Assembly: GCF_016894385.1 (NCBI RefSeq)
Contig: NZ_CP069812.1
Coordinates: forward strand, 1,798,001-1,862,000
Origin: Cupriavidus oxalaticus
GTDB taxonomy: Bacteria > Pseudomonadota > Gammaproteobacteria > Burkholderiales > Burkholderiaceae
Direction of reading: 5' to 3'
Length of the DNA: 64,000 nucleotides
Each line of letters begins with the position of its first letter. The stretch's first letter is position 1. The notes below the pieces were generated by a model. The model was not told the origin of the DNA and searched no databases. It was given only the letters and a program-made list of their open reading frames with translations. Shown here piece after piece: positions 9,043-18,098 of the stretch. The position numbers and the translations under genes were made by a program.

Positions 9043-9723
9043 GTGGCGTTGACGGATATGGTTACCAAAGCAACAAAGGTCAGGAAGCCGCGGAAGCGGT
9101 CAGCCGGCCGACCGTTTGAAAGCGGGACGGTGGGAACTGGAGCAATCATCGAAGCCGCAGTGCAACTGCTGCGAGATAGAAGCCCTTTGGAGTTGACCGT
9201 GGTGGAGGTTGCCCAGCAGGCGAACGTCGATCCTGCCCTGATTCGCTACTACTTCGGCAACAAGAAGGGCTTGCTCCGCGCCGCTACCGAGCACCTGATG
9301 GAGGAGGTGCAGGAGCGAAGCCGGATCATGCTCACGGAGAAGGTGCCGCTCAAGGAGCGGGTACGTAAGCGCCTTAGCCTGCTGTTGGCAGTCCTGCAGG
9401 AGAATCCGCGATTCTTCCAGTTGGTCATGGAAGAAATTTATAAGGACGAGGACGGCGAGCGTGGAAGGGACGGTTTGCGGTCGGTTGCTAATCGGGGTCT
9501 TGCGCTCAGTGAAGCCCTGTTGGAGCCCGTTGCTGGCGACCCAGCGCTGCGCGCCGTCGACGCGCGGTTGCTCCATGTCGCGATCCTGGGCATGTGCACG
9601 TTCTTCATGGATGCCAAGCCGCTGCTGACGATTCTCTTTGAGGACGAAGCCGGCGAGGATGCGTACACGGAACAATATCTGGACTTTGCCACCGGCTTGC
9701 TGGTCCGCGGGTTAGCAGCCTGA
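9043..9723 (+). CDS. TetR family transcriptional regulator
   Basis: A protein of about 226 residues. The N-terminal helix-turn-helix reads IIEAAVQLL, then LTVVEVAQQANVDPALIRYYFGNKKGLL, a textbook TetR DNA-binding domain ending in the YYFGNK signature. The C-terminal ligand domain has a TetR_C-like helical pattern. The start could be GTG at 9043 or ATG at 9058 (MVTKATK); neither has a strong ribosome-binding site. It is divergent from a Bug receptor and upstream of the Rieske oxygenase. Matching palindromes before both units support it as their local repressor. Confidence 0.9.
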   Translation: MALTDMVTKATKVRKPRKRSAGRPFESGTVGTGAIIEAAVQLLRDRSPLELTVVEVAQQANVDPALIRYYFGNKKGLLRAATEHLMEEVQERSRIMLTEKVPLKERVRKRLSLLLAVLQENPRFFQLVMEEIYKDEDGERGRDGLRSVANRGLALSEALLEPVAGDPALRAVDARLLHVAILGMCTFFMDAKPLLTILFEDEAGEDAYTEQYLDFATGLLVRGLAA

Positions 9724-9856
9724 ATTTGCTAAAGGCATCGCACTAGCGGCGCGTCGTACCCACCGCGCCGCGTATTTTCCCTCTGTTCTTTCGCTGTAGG
9801 CGGCTGACCCTCGCTCAACTTGACAAGCGAGCCGAGTGGAACTACTCTGACCTTAA

Positions 9857-9874
9857 TTCCCAATAGTAGGAATT
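9857..9874. promoter_or_regulatory. 18-bp palindrome, probable TetR operator O2
   Basis: ATTCCCAATAGTAGGAAT shares arms and spacing with the site at 8831-8848. It lies about 100 bp upstream of the small HTH gene and the Rieske oxygenase gene. Confidence 0.65.
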
Positions 9875-9959
9875 AAGTAGATGACCCCACAACTGCTCTC
9901 CGTCTGGCACATCACGAGGATTGGGCTAACGGATGCAACTTCAGAGAAGGTGGTTCCCC

Positions 9960-10268
9960 ATGCAGTATGAAGATCCGGCCAACCCGTACTTGGTCCGTTG
10001 GCGCAAGCCGATTCCAAACAACACTGCCGGAAAGGGCTACGTCGAGCAGCCCGGCGAGGGCATCAACATCCGGTGGCAGACGCGTGACGCGGCACCGTCG
10101 GACTACGAGAACGCACTCGCTGACGCGTTGGAAATTGCCTTTGAAGCGGGTGCCCGCTCGCCAGAGGACATGGTGGAGAGCTTTTCGACGCACGGCTTCC
10201 GGCAGCGCTCTGGCGATGCATGGACCGTCCAGGCGCTGGTGGCGGAGATGCGGGCGCTGGGCAAGTGA
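9960..10268 (+). CDS. Small protein with recombinase-like helix-turn-helix end
   Basis: A 102-residue protein if started at the ATG at 9960; an earlier ATG at 9933 gives 111. The start at 9960 is preferred for its AGAAGG site. The C-terminal half (DYENALADALEIAFEAGA, then FSTHGFRQRSGDAWTVQAL, then EMRALG) resembles the recombinase-like HTH domain found in short proteins beside ring-hydroxylating oxygenase genes. The N-terminal part (NPYLVRWRKPIPN) is a short tail. It is 41 bp upstream of the Rieske oxygenase gene and probably co-transcribed. Its role is unknown; a regulatory or accessory function is possible. Confidence 0.7.
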   Translation: MQYEDPANPYLVRWRKPIPNNTAGKGYVEQPGEGINIRWQTRDAAPSDYENALADALEIAFEAGARSPEDMVESFSTHGFRQRSGDAWTVQALVAEMRALGK

Positions 10269-10309
10269 ATTTCCACGGTACATGTAATCACAAAGATAGA
10301 GAGAACGAA

Positions 10310-11323
10310 ATGAGTAATCAGGAGACGGCAAAGGATCGTGTCGAACGCGGCCTGAAGCAGCTTTGGTATCCGGTTCTGCCCAGCTATATGGTGAGCAATG
10401 CTCCAGTTGGCATCACCCGCCTGTCTGAGGAGATCGTTGTCTGGCGCGACGGCGGAGGCAATGTACGCGCGGTCGAGGATCGTTGCCCGCACCGCGGCGC
10501 TCGTCTGTCGTTGGGGTGGAACCTGGGAGACCGCCTCGCCTGCTGGTATCACGGTGTACAGGTGGACGGCGCTGGCATCGTCGCCGATGTGCCGGCCATG
10601 AAGGAGTGCAACTTCACAGGGAAGAAATGCTTGAAGAGCTATCCGGCTATCGAGCGCCATGGTGCGATCTTCCTGTGGTTCGCTGACGACGAAAGTGTGC
10701 CGCCCGCCGAGTTTCACGTGCCGGATGAAATGTTCGTCGATGACTGCTCCGGTTTCCTGTGCATGCAGAACTGGAAGTGCAACTATCGCTATGCCATCGA
10801 CAACGTCATGGATCTCATGCACGGATCCTACCTTCACGCGGTGTCGCACTCCATGGCAGAAGGGGACAAGCAGGCAGAGATGGCCGTGAAGCCGACTGAA
10901 CACGGTCTGATCTTCGAGAAGGTGGGACAGAAAGGTGTCAACTTCGACTGGGTGGAGTTCGGACATACCTCGACAATGTGGGTACGTCTCACCGTGCCAT
11001 ATCGCAAGCGCTATGGCGGAGGCGAGTTCTTCATCATTGGATTCGTGACGCCCGTTGATGAGAAGAATTGCCAGGTCTATTTCTGGCGCATCAAGAAGAG
11101 CGACGGGTTCGAGCGGGATACGTGGCGCTTTCTCTATCGCAACCGCCTTGAAGGCCTGCACTGGGACGTGCTCGAGCAAGACCGCATCGTAATTGAATCA
11201 TTGGTCAAGAATGCTCGCTCACGTGAACACCTGTACCAGCACGACATCGGTCTGTCGCGCGTGCGACGAATGATGGAGCAGGCCGCACGCTCGCAGGTCG
11301 AAGCGTTACCGCAATCCGCGTGA
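10310..11323 (+). CDS. Rieske non-haem iron oxygenase, large subunit (VanA/phthalate dioxygenase-like)
   Basis: A 337-residue aromatic ring-hydroxylating oxygenase or demethylase. The N-terminal Rieske [2Fe-2S] centre has C59-P-H61 and C78-W-Y-H81. The mononuclear iron site is DNVMDLMHGSYLH, the D-x2-H-x4-H pattern. The start at 10310 (MSNQETAKD) is preferred over upstream frames because homologous sequence begins there. Such enzymes need a reductase for electrons, and none is nearby, so it must borrow one encoded elsewhere. Substrates in this subfamily are usually aromatic acids or methyl ethers. It is likely under the TetR operator at 9857. Confidence 0.92.
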   Translation: MSNQETAKDRVERGLKQLWYPVLPSYMVSNAPVGITRLSEEIVVWRDGGGNVRAVEDRCPHRGARLSLGWNLGDRLACWYHGVQVDGAGIVADVPAMKECNFTGKKCLKSYPAIERHGAIFLWFADDESVPPAEFHVPDEMFVDDCSGFLCMQNWKCNYRYAIDNVMDLMHGSYLHAVSHSMAEGDKQAEMAVKPTEHGLIFEKVGQKGVNFDWVEFGHTSTMWVRLTVPYRKRYGGGEFFIIGFVTPVDEKNCQVYFWRIKKSDGFERDTWRFLYRNRLEGLHWDVLEQDRIVIESLVKNARSREHLYQHDIGLSRVRRMMEQAARSQVEALPQSA

Positions 11324-11726
11324 TCGCCGTACGGCCTGCTGAATCACACGCCCGGACGCACGTACTCAATTAGGACCGGGCTGGCCTGCTGGGCGCACGC
11401 GCGTCTTTGCAGAGTTCCGGCGCTCGGACGACCAGGCCCGTCCAACGACCGATCGTTCCGGCACCAGGGCCTGGCGCAGTGATGCCGGCGAGCATGCCGA
11501 ATCGCGCGCTGTGCGACCACGTGGACTACGCCACCTGGCACGTGAGAGCACGCCTATCAGAGGCTCGAGGCCTAATCCTGCCGCACTGCTACCGGTGAGA
11601 AGGCAATAACCTGACTGGTAGGAAGGAGAGGCCATTTCAAGCCTTGAGCCCCTTGGGCAGTGCATCGGGGCAGGTCTCTGGTGGCCGTATCGCAGCGAAC
11701 CAAAAGAACAAAATGGGAGACAATAG
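11324..11726. other. 403-bp intergenic region before the porin
   Basis: No gene is recognised. Short frames on both strands lack ribosome-binding sites and family features. It presumably holds the porin promoter near its right end, but no confident -35/-10 pair was seen. Confidence 0.4.
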
Positions 11727-12827
11727 ATGAAATATGCACGATTTGCTGCAGCCTCAGCCGGAGTGCTTGCAGTTGTACCCTTGTTAGCCTCGGCGCAGTC
11801 CGTCACGCTGTATGGTGTTGTCGACACCGGTGTCGAATACGTGAGCAATGTTGGCGCCAATGGTCAGGGCCTGGTGCGCATGCCCAACCAGACTGCGACG
11901 GTCCCGTCGCGCTGGGGCCTGCGTGGTACCGAAGACCTGGGTGGGGGCCTGAAGAGCATCTTCGTATTGGAATCGGGTTTCTCGCCTGACTCCGGCGTTT
12001 CCAACCAAGGCGGCCGACTTTTTGGCCGGCAGGCACTGGTCGGCCTGAGCAATCAGTACGGTCAAGTTTCCTTCGGCCGCCAGTACACAATGCTGTTCTG
12101 GGCAACGCTCGACAGCGATATCTTGGGTCCCAACGTGTACGGCTCGGGTTCGCTCGATAGCTACCTGCCCAACAGCCGCGCCGATAACGCCGTGGCCTAC
12201 AAGGGCACCTTTGGCGGCCTGACCATCGGCGGGACGTACAGCCTGGGTCGCGATGCAGTCAATGCCGGCCCGAGCCCGGCCGGCACCAACTGCGCCGGTG
12301 AGAACCCGGCTGACAAGAAGGCCTGCCGCGAATGGTCCGCACTAATCGGCTACAGCACGAAGACGTGGGGTGTGAACGCTGCCTATGATTCGCTACGCGG
12401 AGGTCCAGGCGCCTTTGGCGGACTCACCAACAGCAATCTGACCGATGACCGTCTGTCGCTCAGCGGTTACATGATCCTCGAACGCGCCAAGGTGGGAGCA
12501 GGTTGGATCCGCCGCGACAACGAGGGCAGCCCCACGCCGGTCAGCGATCTTTACTATGGCGGCGTGGCCTACGACATCACGCCGGCCTTCACGCTGGCCG
12601 GACAGGTGTACTACCTGAAGTACCACGGGAGCGATAACAAGGCGACACTGTTCGCGCTGCGAGGCATGTACAGCTTCAGCAAGCGGACATCGGTGTATGC
12701 CACCGCCGGCTTTATCGACAACGGGGGGCAGCTCGCTATGTCGGTCAGCGGCGGCGCGCCTGGCTCGAGTCCGAAGCCGGGTGCCAACCAGTTCGGAACC
12801 ATGGTCGGCATCAAGCACATCTTCTGA
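11727..12827 (+). CDS. Outer-membrane porin (Burkholderiales type)
   Basis: A 366-residue general diffusion porin. The signal peptide is MKYARFAAASAGVLAVVPLLASAQ and is followed by the standard first strand SVTLYGVVDTGVEYVSN. Further hallmarks are SRWGLRGTEDLGGGLKSIFVLESGF, GRLFGRQALVGLSNQYGQVSFGRQ and a C-terminal aromatic residue (GIKHIF). It should form a trimeric 16-stranded barrel that admits small solutes. A GGGAG ribosome-binding site precedes it. Placed between the oxygenase and an IclR regulator, it may serve uptake for that pathway, which is inference. Confidence 0.93.
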   Translation: MKYARFAAASAGVLAVVPLLASAQSVTLYGVVDTGVEYVSNVGANGQGLVRMPNQTATVPSRWGLRGTEDLGGGLKSIFVLESGFSPDSGVSNQGGRLFGRQALVGLSNQYGQVSFGRQYTMLFWATLDSDILGPNVYGSGSLDSYLPNSRADNAVAYKGTFGGLTIGGTYSLGRDAVNAGPSPAGTNCAGENPADKKACREWSALIGYSTKTWGVNAAYDSLRGGPGAFGGLTNSNLTDDRLSLSGYMILERAKVGAGWIRRDNEGSPTPVSDLYYGGVAYDITPAFTLAGQVYYLKYHGSDNKATLFALRGMYSFSKRTSVYATAGFIDNGGQLAMSVSGGAPGSSPKPGANQFGTMVGIKHIF

Positions 12828-13124
12828 TCAAGGGCACGGCGCAGGCGCGGTGAGCATACAGTTCGGGCACACCGAGGCGAGTGGATTCGGGTCGCGCATT
12901 CAGCCCGCATCTGGTCGGGAAAACCGAGCTGGCACTGCGCTCGCCTGCGCCTTCTTTTACGTCCACAGGCAGCCCCCCGGCCATTCCATTTTCAGCGATT
13001 GCGACCCGGCTTTATTGGGTTTCTCTACGTTGTGCGCTGCCTGCGCTGAAGATGGCTGACCCGGTGAATATTGAAGTAGCAACCTCGCAATGAGCACGCG
13101 GGGGAGTGATTTAAGTAACCAAGT

Positions 13125-13886
13125 ATGACCGGTTTCACAGACATCGAGCGCGGGAACATAGAGAAGGGCAACGTGCCTGCCCTCACGCGGGGCTTGCGGC
13201 TGTTGGCCCAATTCAATCGAGAAACGAAAACACTCACGGGAGCAGAACTCTCTCGACGGCTTGGGCTCTCACGGACCACTGTGTTTCGCTTGCTTGCAAC
13301 TTTAGAGGCGCAAGGCTGCGTTGAGCGAGTTGAGGGTGAGGCCGCATATCGCTTAAGTCTAGGTGTGTTGCGGCTGGGATTTGACCAGCTTGCAGTACTC
13401 AGTCCATCGGAGCTGACTCAACGGATCTTGAATCGTCTGCGAGATGAAACCGGGCTGAATTGTAGCGTGATGGTGCGAGATGGAATTTCTTCGCTTTGCG
13501 TCGGACGTGCTTCCGCACCGTCGTTTGCGATGCCTTGCGACGTTGGGTCAAGAATTCCTTTACACCAATCAGCGTGGGGCATGGTACTCCTGGCCGACCT
13601 GTCGTCAAAGGAGCTTGCCGCGGTTCTTCGAGCAGTCTTGCAGAATGACGCGACAGTTGCCGAACTTGAGGAGACACGCAGGATTGGCTTTGTGCTGAGG
13701 AACTCGTCAGACTCCCCAGCGGCGTCGTTGGCAGTGCCAGTGCGAAGCCGAAACGGAAGGGTGACCGCATCACTGGGCATAGCCTTGCCAATTCCTGTCA
13801 CCGCGAAACATGCTCGAGCAGGGTACGTACCCTTGCTCGCTACTGCAGCCGAGCAACTAGCGCCATTGTTTGAGGAATGCACCTAA
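13125..13886 (+). CDS. IclR family transcriptional regulator
   Basis: A 253-residue regulator. The winged helix reads ALTRGLRLLAQFN, then LTGAELSRRLGLSRTTVFRLLATLEAQGCVER. The IclR effector domain includes LRDETGLNCSVMVRDGISSLCVGR and a C-terminal LAVPVRSRNGRVTASLGIALP. It stands alone after the porin, with about 300 bp upstream. Its target is unknown; the porin and oxygenase are candidates. The codon use is less GC-rich than in neighbours such as the RND operon, which may hint at separate ancestry. Confidence 0.9.
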   Translation: MTGFTDIERGNIEKGNVPALTRGLRLLAQFNRETKTLTGAELSRRLGLSRTTVFRLLATLEAQGCVERVEGEAAYRLSLGVLRLGFDQLAVLSPSELTQRILNRLRDETGLNCSVMVRDGISSLCVGRASAPSFAMPCDVGSRIPLHQSAWGMVLLADLSSKELAAVLRAVLQNDATVAELEETRRIGFVLRNSSDSPAASLAVPVRSRNGRVTASLGIALPIPVTAKHARAGYVPLLATAAEQLAPLFEECT

Positions 13887-14739
13887 CAAGCACGCTTTCT
13901 GCGTCCAGCTTTGGCACGTCGGTATTCATAGTTGATAGAAGAAACTCCTGTAGTTTCGATGAAGAACACGATCTGATCGCACGGATGGCGTAGCGGTCGG
14001 CTGCCTGTCGAAAGGCGGCTCTTCCCTCGTGAACCGCCTTTCGTGAATTGATCCCGACGGACCGTTCATGGCCGGGAAGCGACCTCCGTCAGCCGCTCGG
14101 GTCCTTGCCGACCGGACCAAGGCGCGGCGATAAGGTTCGATAACGTTGCGCTTGTCGTCCGTGATCGTTTAGGTGGCCAGGGAACGCGAAACCACGCTGA
14201 GACTCGGGTTGACGCAAGCCTTCGCGCACAACGCACAGTTACTGTACCTTGTCAGCTTCGATGTGTCGCTCGCCCTTCGTCCACTGTGGCCTTACTTTGC
14301 CTGAAGAACGGCTGCACCGTATGCCACGGCTCTGGCGTAGTTTTTAGAAATACTCCGGGTAATACGAGTTGATCGTCCCGAATCTCAAACGTGCTATCTA
14401 CCTTTCGTAGCACAATCCTCGAAAACAATGAAGGCCATGCGCCTGGCGGGGGCGTAAGCACCCATTTGGGCTCAAAGAACGGGCTGAGGATCGCCCTCAG
14501 GGGACTATTAGCGCTGTTCGCACCGCTTCGACGTCATCCCACGACCGGATTGGCCGAAAATTCGATAAGGCAGGCCACGCCCCGGAGGGGACTTGCATTG
14601 GTGCGATTCGAGAGACGTTTCCACACGGCCTCGACCCATTTCGGTCAATCAAATTTCTACAAACCGGCCATTCATTCGCCGTGGCGTGCAATATGGCTAC
14701 CGTCCCAGCGAGAACGAACCGAAGCTGCGACGGCAACTA
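13887..14739. other. 853-bp intergenic region with a strong hairpin
   Basis: No convincing gene is seen despite the length. A perfect 10-bp stem, CGAAAGGCGG at 14009-14018 and CCGCCTTTCG at 14034-14043, may end transcription of the IclR gene, although the U-tract is poor. The remainder includes short frames of 60-130 codons on both strands without recognisable families, and it may be degenerate accessory sequence. Confidence 0.4.
14009..14043. repeat. Inverted repeat / hairpin
   Basis: A 10-bp perfect stem with a 15-base loop lies about 120 bp after the IclR stop. It is either a terminator-like hairpin or part of a dispersed intergenic repeat. No T-run follows. Confidence 0.45.
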
Positions 14740-15624
14740 CTACACCAATCGCAGATCCCACAGCACATCCAGTACGTGTTGGGTAGAGCGTTCAACGTAC
14801 CCCGCACGATGTGCGATGCCGAGCCGACGCCATAACGCCGGGCGCAGCGGACGCATGACGATGCGCTTGTCCGGCAATGGCGTGGTAGTCTCGTGGGGCA
14901 ACAGCGCCGCGCCGTAACCCGCCGCGACCAGACTCTTGATCGCGTCGTTGTAGTTGAGCTGAATGCGTGGTGCGGGATGGTGTCCCGCGGCCGCGAACCA
15001 CTCCGCAGTCTGACGCGAGAGGCGCGTGGTCGCGTCATTGAGAATCAGAGGCTGGGCGGCGAGCCATTCCGGCGTGACGCGGGCCGGGCACTGCCAATGC
15101 GCCGGCACGAAGGCCATCACGGGGTCGCGGCGCCAGGGCTTTATCACGAGTCCAGCCACCGGGGGCTGAGGCAGTGCGACCAGCCCAACATCCAGCGTTC
15201 CATCCGCCAGTCGGGAGAGCGTTTCATGCGAAGTGAGTACTGCAATCTGAATGTCGATAGCGGGATGGTGCTGGCGCAGCACCTCAAGCGCTTGCGGCAA
15301 CAGGTGCGCGATCACGCCAGTCGACGCACCGAGCCGCGCGCGTCCTTCGAGCCCCTGCACCTGGCGTTGAATATCGTCTAACGCTTGCCCCGCATCGGCC
15401 AGCAGTCGACGCGCGCGCTCCACCAGCGCCTCTCCGATCGCCGACGGCTTTACCTGTCCGCGTTTTCTCGACAGGAGCGGTGCTCCGATGCGGTGTTCCA
15501 GTTCAGCGATGTGGAGGCTGACCGTGGGCGGCGCAAGGTGCAATGCACGCGCCGCCTCGGCGAATGAGCCACGGTCGGTAATGGCGACCAGCGTGCGCAG
15601 GCGGTCCAGGCTGATCTCTCGCAT
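14740..15624 (-). CDS. LysR family transcriptional regulator
   Basis: A 294-residue LysR-type regulator. The HTH is at residues 1-60: LDRLRTLVAITDRGSFAEAA, then HLAPPTVSLHIAELEHRIGAPLL. The effector domain has LGASTGVIAHLLPQALE and YGAALLPHETT. The start at 15624 (MREISLDRL) has a GGAG ribosome-binding site, whereas the frame opening at 15672 has none. It is divergent from argC with 128 bp between them, the classical LysR arrangement, so it probably controls argC and itself. The effector is unknown. Confidence 0.92.
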   Translation of the reverse strand: MREISLDRLRTLVAITDRGSFAEAARALHLAPPTVSLHIAELEHRIGAPLLSRKRGQVKPSAIGEALVERARRLLADAGQALDDIQRQVQGLEGRARLGASTGVIAHLLPQALEVLRQHHPAIDIQIAVLTSHETLSRLADGTLDVGLVALPQPPVAGLVIKPWRRDPVMAFVPAHWQCPARVTPEWLAAQPLILNDATTRLSRQTAEWFAAAGHHPAPRIQLNYNDAIKSLVAAGYGAALLPHETTTPLPDKRIVMRPLRPALWRRLGIAHRAGYVERSTQHVLDVLWDLRLV

Positions 15625-15658
15625 GTCGGCTCCAGATTCGGGAAAACTGAATGTCAAG

Positions 15659-15673
15659 GTTGTGAAATTCAAC
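15659..15673. promoter_or_regulatory. LysR-type box between lysR-like gene and argC
   Basis: GTTG-N7-CAAC contains a T-N11-A core and lies in the divergent promoter region, about 35 bp upstream of the LysR start. Position and form fit a LysR recognition site; specificity is inferred. Confidence 0.45.
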
Positions 15674-15752
15674 TTTCCCTATTCTAGTGGTCCATGGAAG
15701 ATTGGGGCTCCTTCGATGTGTTACCCCCTTCAGTCACCGGAGTATTCCTCGC

Positions 15753-16682
15753 ATGAGCTCTCCCCTGGTTTTCATCGACGGCGACCAAGGCACCACCGGG
15801 TTGCAAATCCACGAACGGCTGCGCGGCCGGACCGACCTCAGCCTGTTCACGCTTGCCGCGTCGGAACGCAAGGACCCACGGCGTCGTGCGGAAGCCATCA
15901 ATGCCTGCGACATCGCCATCCTCTGTTTGCCCGATGCCGCCGCACGCGAGGCGGTGGACACCATCGTCAATCCCGCCGTCAGGGTGATCGACGCAAGTTC
16001 AGCCCACCGCACGCATCCGGACTGGACCTATGGCTTTCCGGAAATGGCACCGGGACAGGCCGCGCGCATTGCGAACGCGCGACGGGTCACCAATCCCGGC
16101 TGCTATCCGACCGGTGCGATTGGCCTGCTGCGTCCCCTGGTGCAGGCCGGGCTTGTCCCAGCCAGCTACCCGGTCAGCATTCATGCGGTGTCCGGCTACT
16201 CCGGACGCGGGCGTGCCGGCGTAAAGGAGTTTGAGGAGCCGGATGCCGTCAGCGCGCCGGCATTCCAGGTGTATGGCCTGGAACTCGCGCACAAGCACCC
16301 CCCGGAGATCCAGCAGCACGCCGGGCTCGCGCAGCGTCCCATCTTCGTTCCCGCCTATGGTGCGTTCCGCCAGGGCATCGTGCTGACGGTGCCCTTGGAG
16401 TTGCGGCTGCTTGCACCCGACGTGGATGGCGCCACGTTACACGCATGCCTCGCACGCCACTATGCTGAGACGGCCCACGTATGTGTCTTGCCGCTGCACG
16501 AATCGTGCGTTTTAAAGCACCTGGATCCGCAAATGCTGAACGGTACGAACGACATGCACTTGAGCGTATTTCCTAACATGGAACACGGGCACGTCCTGCT
16601 GTCCGCGGTTTTCGACAATCTTGGCAAAGGCGCATCCGGCGCCGCAGTGCAGAACCTGAACCTGATGCTTACGCAGCAATAG
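15753..16682 (+). CDS. argC: N-acetyl-gamma-glutamyl-phosphate reductase, short (type 2) form
   Basis: A 309-residue enzyme that reduces N-acetyl-glutamyl-5-phosphate with NADPH in arginine synthesis. The nucleotide-binding start [17 protein letters not shown] is typical of the type 2 enzymes of Proteobacteria. The catalytic Cys is C117 in [20 protein letters not shown] and the C-terminal [15 protein letters not shown] also match. The start at 15753 has a GGAG site. No other arg gene lies nearby. Control by the divergent LysR gene is unusual for a housekeeping arginine gene, so it may be a secondary copy. Confidence 0.9.
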   Translation: MSSPLVFIDGDQGTTGLQIHERLRGRTDLSLFTLAASERKDPRRRAEAINACDIAILCLPDAAAREAVDTIVNPAVRVIDASSAHRTHPDWTYGFPEMAPGQAARIANARRVTNPGCYPTGAIGLLRPLVQAGLVPASYPVSIHAVSGYSGRGRAGVKEFEEPDAVSAPAFQVYGLELAHKHPPEIQQHAGLAQRPIFVPAYGAFRQGIVLTVPLELRLLAPDVDGATLHACLARHYAETAHVCVLPLHESCVLKHLDPQMLNGTNDMHLSVFPNMEHGHVLLSAVFDNLGKGASGAAVQNLNLMLTQQ

Positions 16683-16797
16683 TGGCCGATGGCTGCGGCG
16701 GGGCAGCGCTGGGACGGGCAGGGCGAGATGCCCGACTGGCTGCAGCGGGCGGTCGATGCGGGGCAGAGCAAGGAGTTTTTTCCGGGCCAATTAGATT

Positions 16798-16817
16798 CAA
16801 CGATTGGATAATCGTTG
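16798..16817. repeat. Inverted repeat in an AT-rich patch
   Basis: CAACGATT, GGAT, AATCGTTG forms an 8-bp stem in the 284-bp gap after argC. The next 40 bp are markedly AT-rich (AAAATATATCATTATTAATTTTTT). It could be an operator, or the trace of an element end. No gene was found in 16683-16966. Confidence 0.4.
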
Positions 16818-16966
16818 GTCGTGAAAATATATCATTATTAATTTTTTCGCATTTGCTGGCGCGGCAATTCCCCCGGCTGCGACTTGCGGCCACGTTTGCG
16901 GCCTGCGGGCTTATCGCCATGGGCGTTTGATACCGAAAATGGGGCCGCTTGCAGAATCGGACCGAT

Positions 16967-18019
16967 CTAACCCGATGTCGAGTCGTCGTGGTCTTCAATC
17001 ACCGAAATATCCCAGCAGGAGATGAACAATGCAGCAATCAGCGGGCCGATCACAAAGCCGTTGATGCCGAAGACGGACATTCCGCCCAATGTCGAAATCA
17101 GGACGACCCAGTCTGGCAACTTGGTGTCCTTGCCAACAAGGATAGGACGTAGCAAATTGTCCACCGCGCCGATCACCAAGGTTCCGATGGCGATGAGCGC
17201 GATCCCTTTCCAGAGTGGGCCTGCCAGCAGGAAATAGACTGCCGTGGGACCCCAGACCAGCGCAGCGCCGACAGCCGGCAGCAGGGAAAGGAACGCCATC
17301 AGCGTGCCCCACAGCAATACTCCGTTGATGCCCAGCAGCAGGAAAGCCAAGCCGCCCAGAACCCCCTGCACAATGGCCACTGCGACATTACCCTTGACCG
17401 TGGCGCGGACGACGTTGGTGAATCGGCCGATCAGCCTGCGAGTGTGTGCTTCATCCAGCGGCACCGCCCTCCGGATGCGGTGCGAAACGACGGTGCCATC
17501 CCGCAACAGAAAAAACACCAGGTACAGCATGACGCCGAAACCGATGGCGAACTGGAGCGTGTTCTGGCCAATCGAAACAGCTTGGGCCGCCATGAACTGA
17601 CTTATCCGGGCCGCGCCTTCGGTCAGTTTCGCTTGCAGCCCCGCCACGTCAGCCAAGCCGATTTCAGCCAGCCAGTTCTGAGCGAAAGTCGGTAAGGCCT
17701 GTACCGCTGTCCGGAAATACAGACCGAAATCCCAGTGGCCCGACTTGATCTGGCTGTAGGCGAATGCGACTTCCTGTGCGAGTGTGGCAATCAACAGGAA
17801 AACCGGAACGATGACCATCAGCAAGCATAGAAGGAGGGTGGCCAGGGCTGCGAGATTTTCTCGGTTGCCGAATATCACCGTTAGCTTGCGCTGCAGCGGA
17901 TGAAACAGAACCGCAAGTATCGTGCCCCAGAGAATCGCACTGAAGAAGGGGAGCAGGATCCAGACGAACGCAGCAGTGACTGCGAACAAGAGGATGTAAA
18001 AGCCTTTCAGATTGAGCAT
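16967..18019 (-). CDS. AI-2E family transporter (PerM/TqsA-like)
   Basis: A 350-residue inner-membrane protein. N-terminal hydrophobic segments (FYILLFAVTAAFVWILLPFF, and a strongly hydrophobic stretch at 60-85) and C-terminal ones (about 215-330) flank a soluble central helix region, the usual layout for this family. The family phrases GVLGGLAFLLLGINGVLLWG, FLSLLPAVGAALVWGP and DNLLRPILVG are all present. Members export small molecules or act as Na+/H+ antiporters; the substrate cannot be read from sequence. It appears monocistronic and ends inside the region after argC. Confidence 0.9.
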   Translation of the reverse strand: MLNLKGFYILLFAVTAAFVWILLPFFSAILWGTILAVLFHPLQRKLTVIFGNRENLAALATLLLCLLMVIVPVFLLIATLAQEVAFAYSQIKSGHWDFGLYFRTAVQALPTFAQNWLAEIGLADVAGLQAKLTEGAARISQFMAAQAVSIGQNTLQFAIGFGVMLYLVFFLLRDGTVVSHRIRRAVPLDEAHTRRLIGRFTNVVRATVKGNVAVAIVQGVLGGLAFLLLGINGVLLWGTLMAFLSLLPAVGAALVWGPTAVYFLLAGPLWKGIALIAIGTLVIGAVDNLLRPILVGKDTKLPDWVVLISTLGGMSVFGINGFVIGPLIAALFISCWDISVIEDHDDSTSG

Positions 18020-18098
18020 CGGATTTGCCGGAGTGGCTGCTGACCCAAAGGGTGCGCCGAGACCAGGATCGCGGGCGAGACGGTGGTGGCGCTGCAGG

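Noticed and set aside
11344..11860. Two reverse frames of 65 and 164 codons before the porin
   Set aside because: No ribosome-binding site or family, and the longer one overlaps the porin signal peptide.
14391..14786. A 131-codon forward frame before the LysR gene
   Set aside because: It runs into the LysR 3' end, has no ribosome-binding site and no recognisable features.
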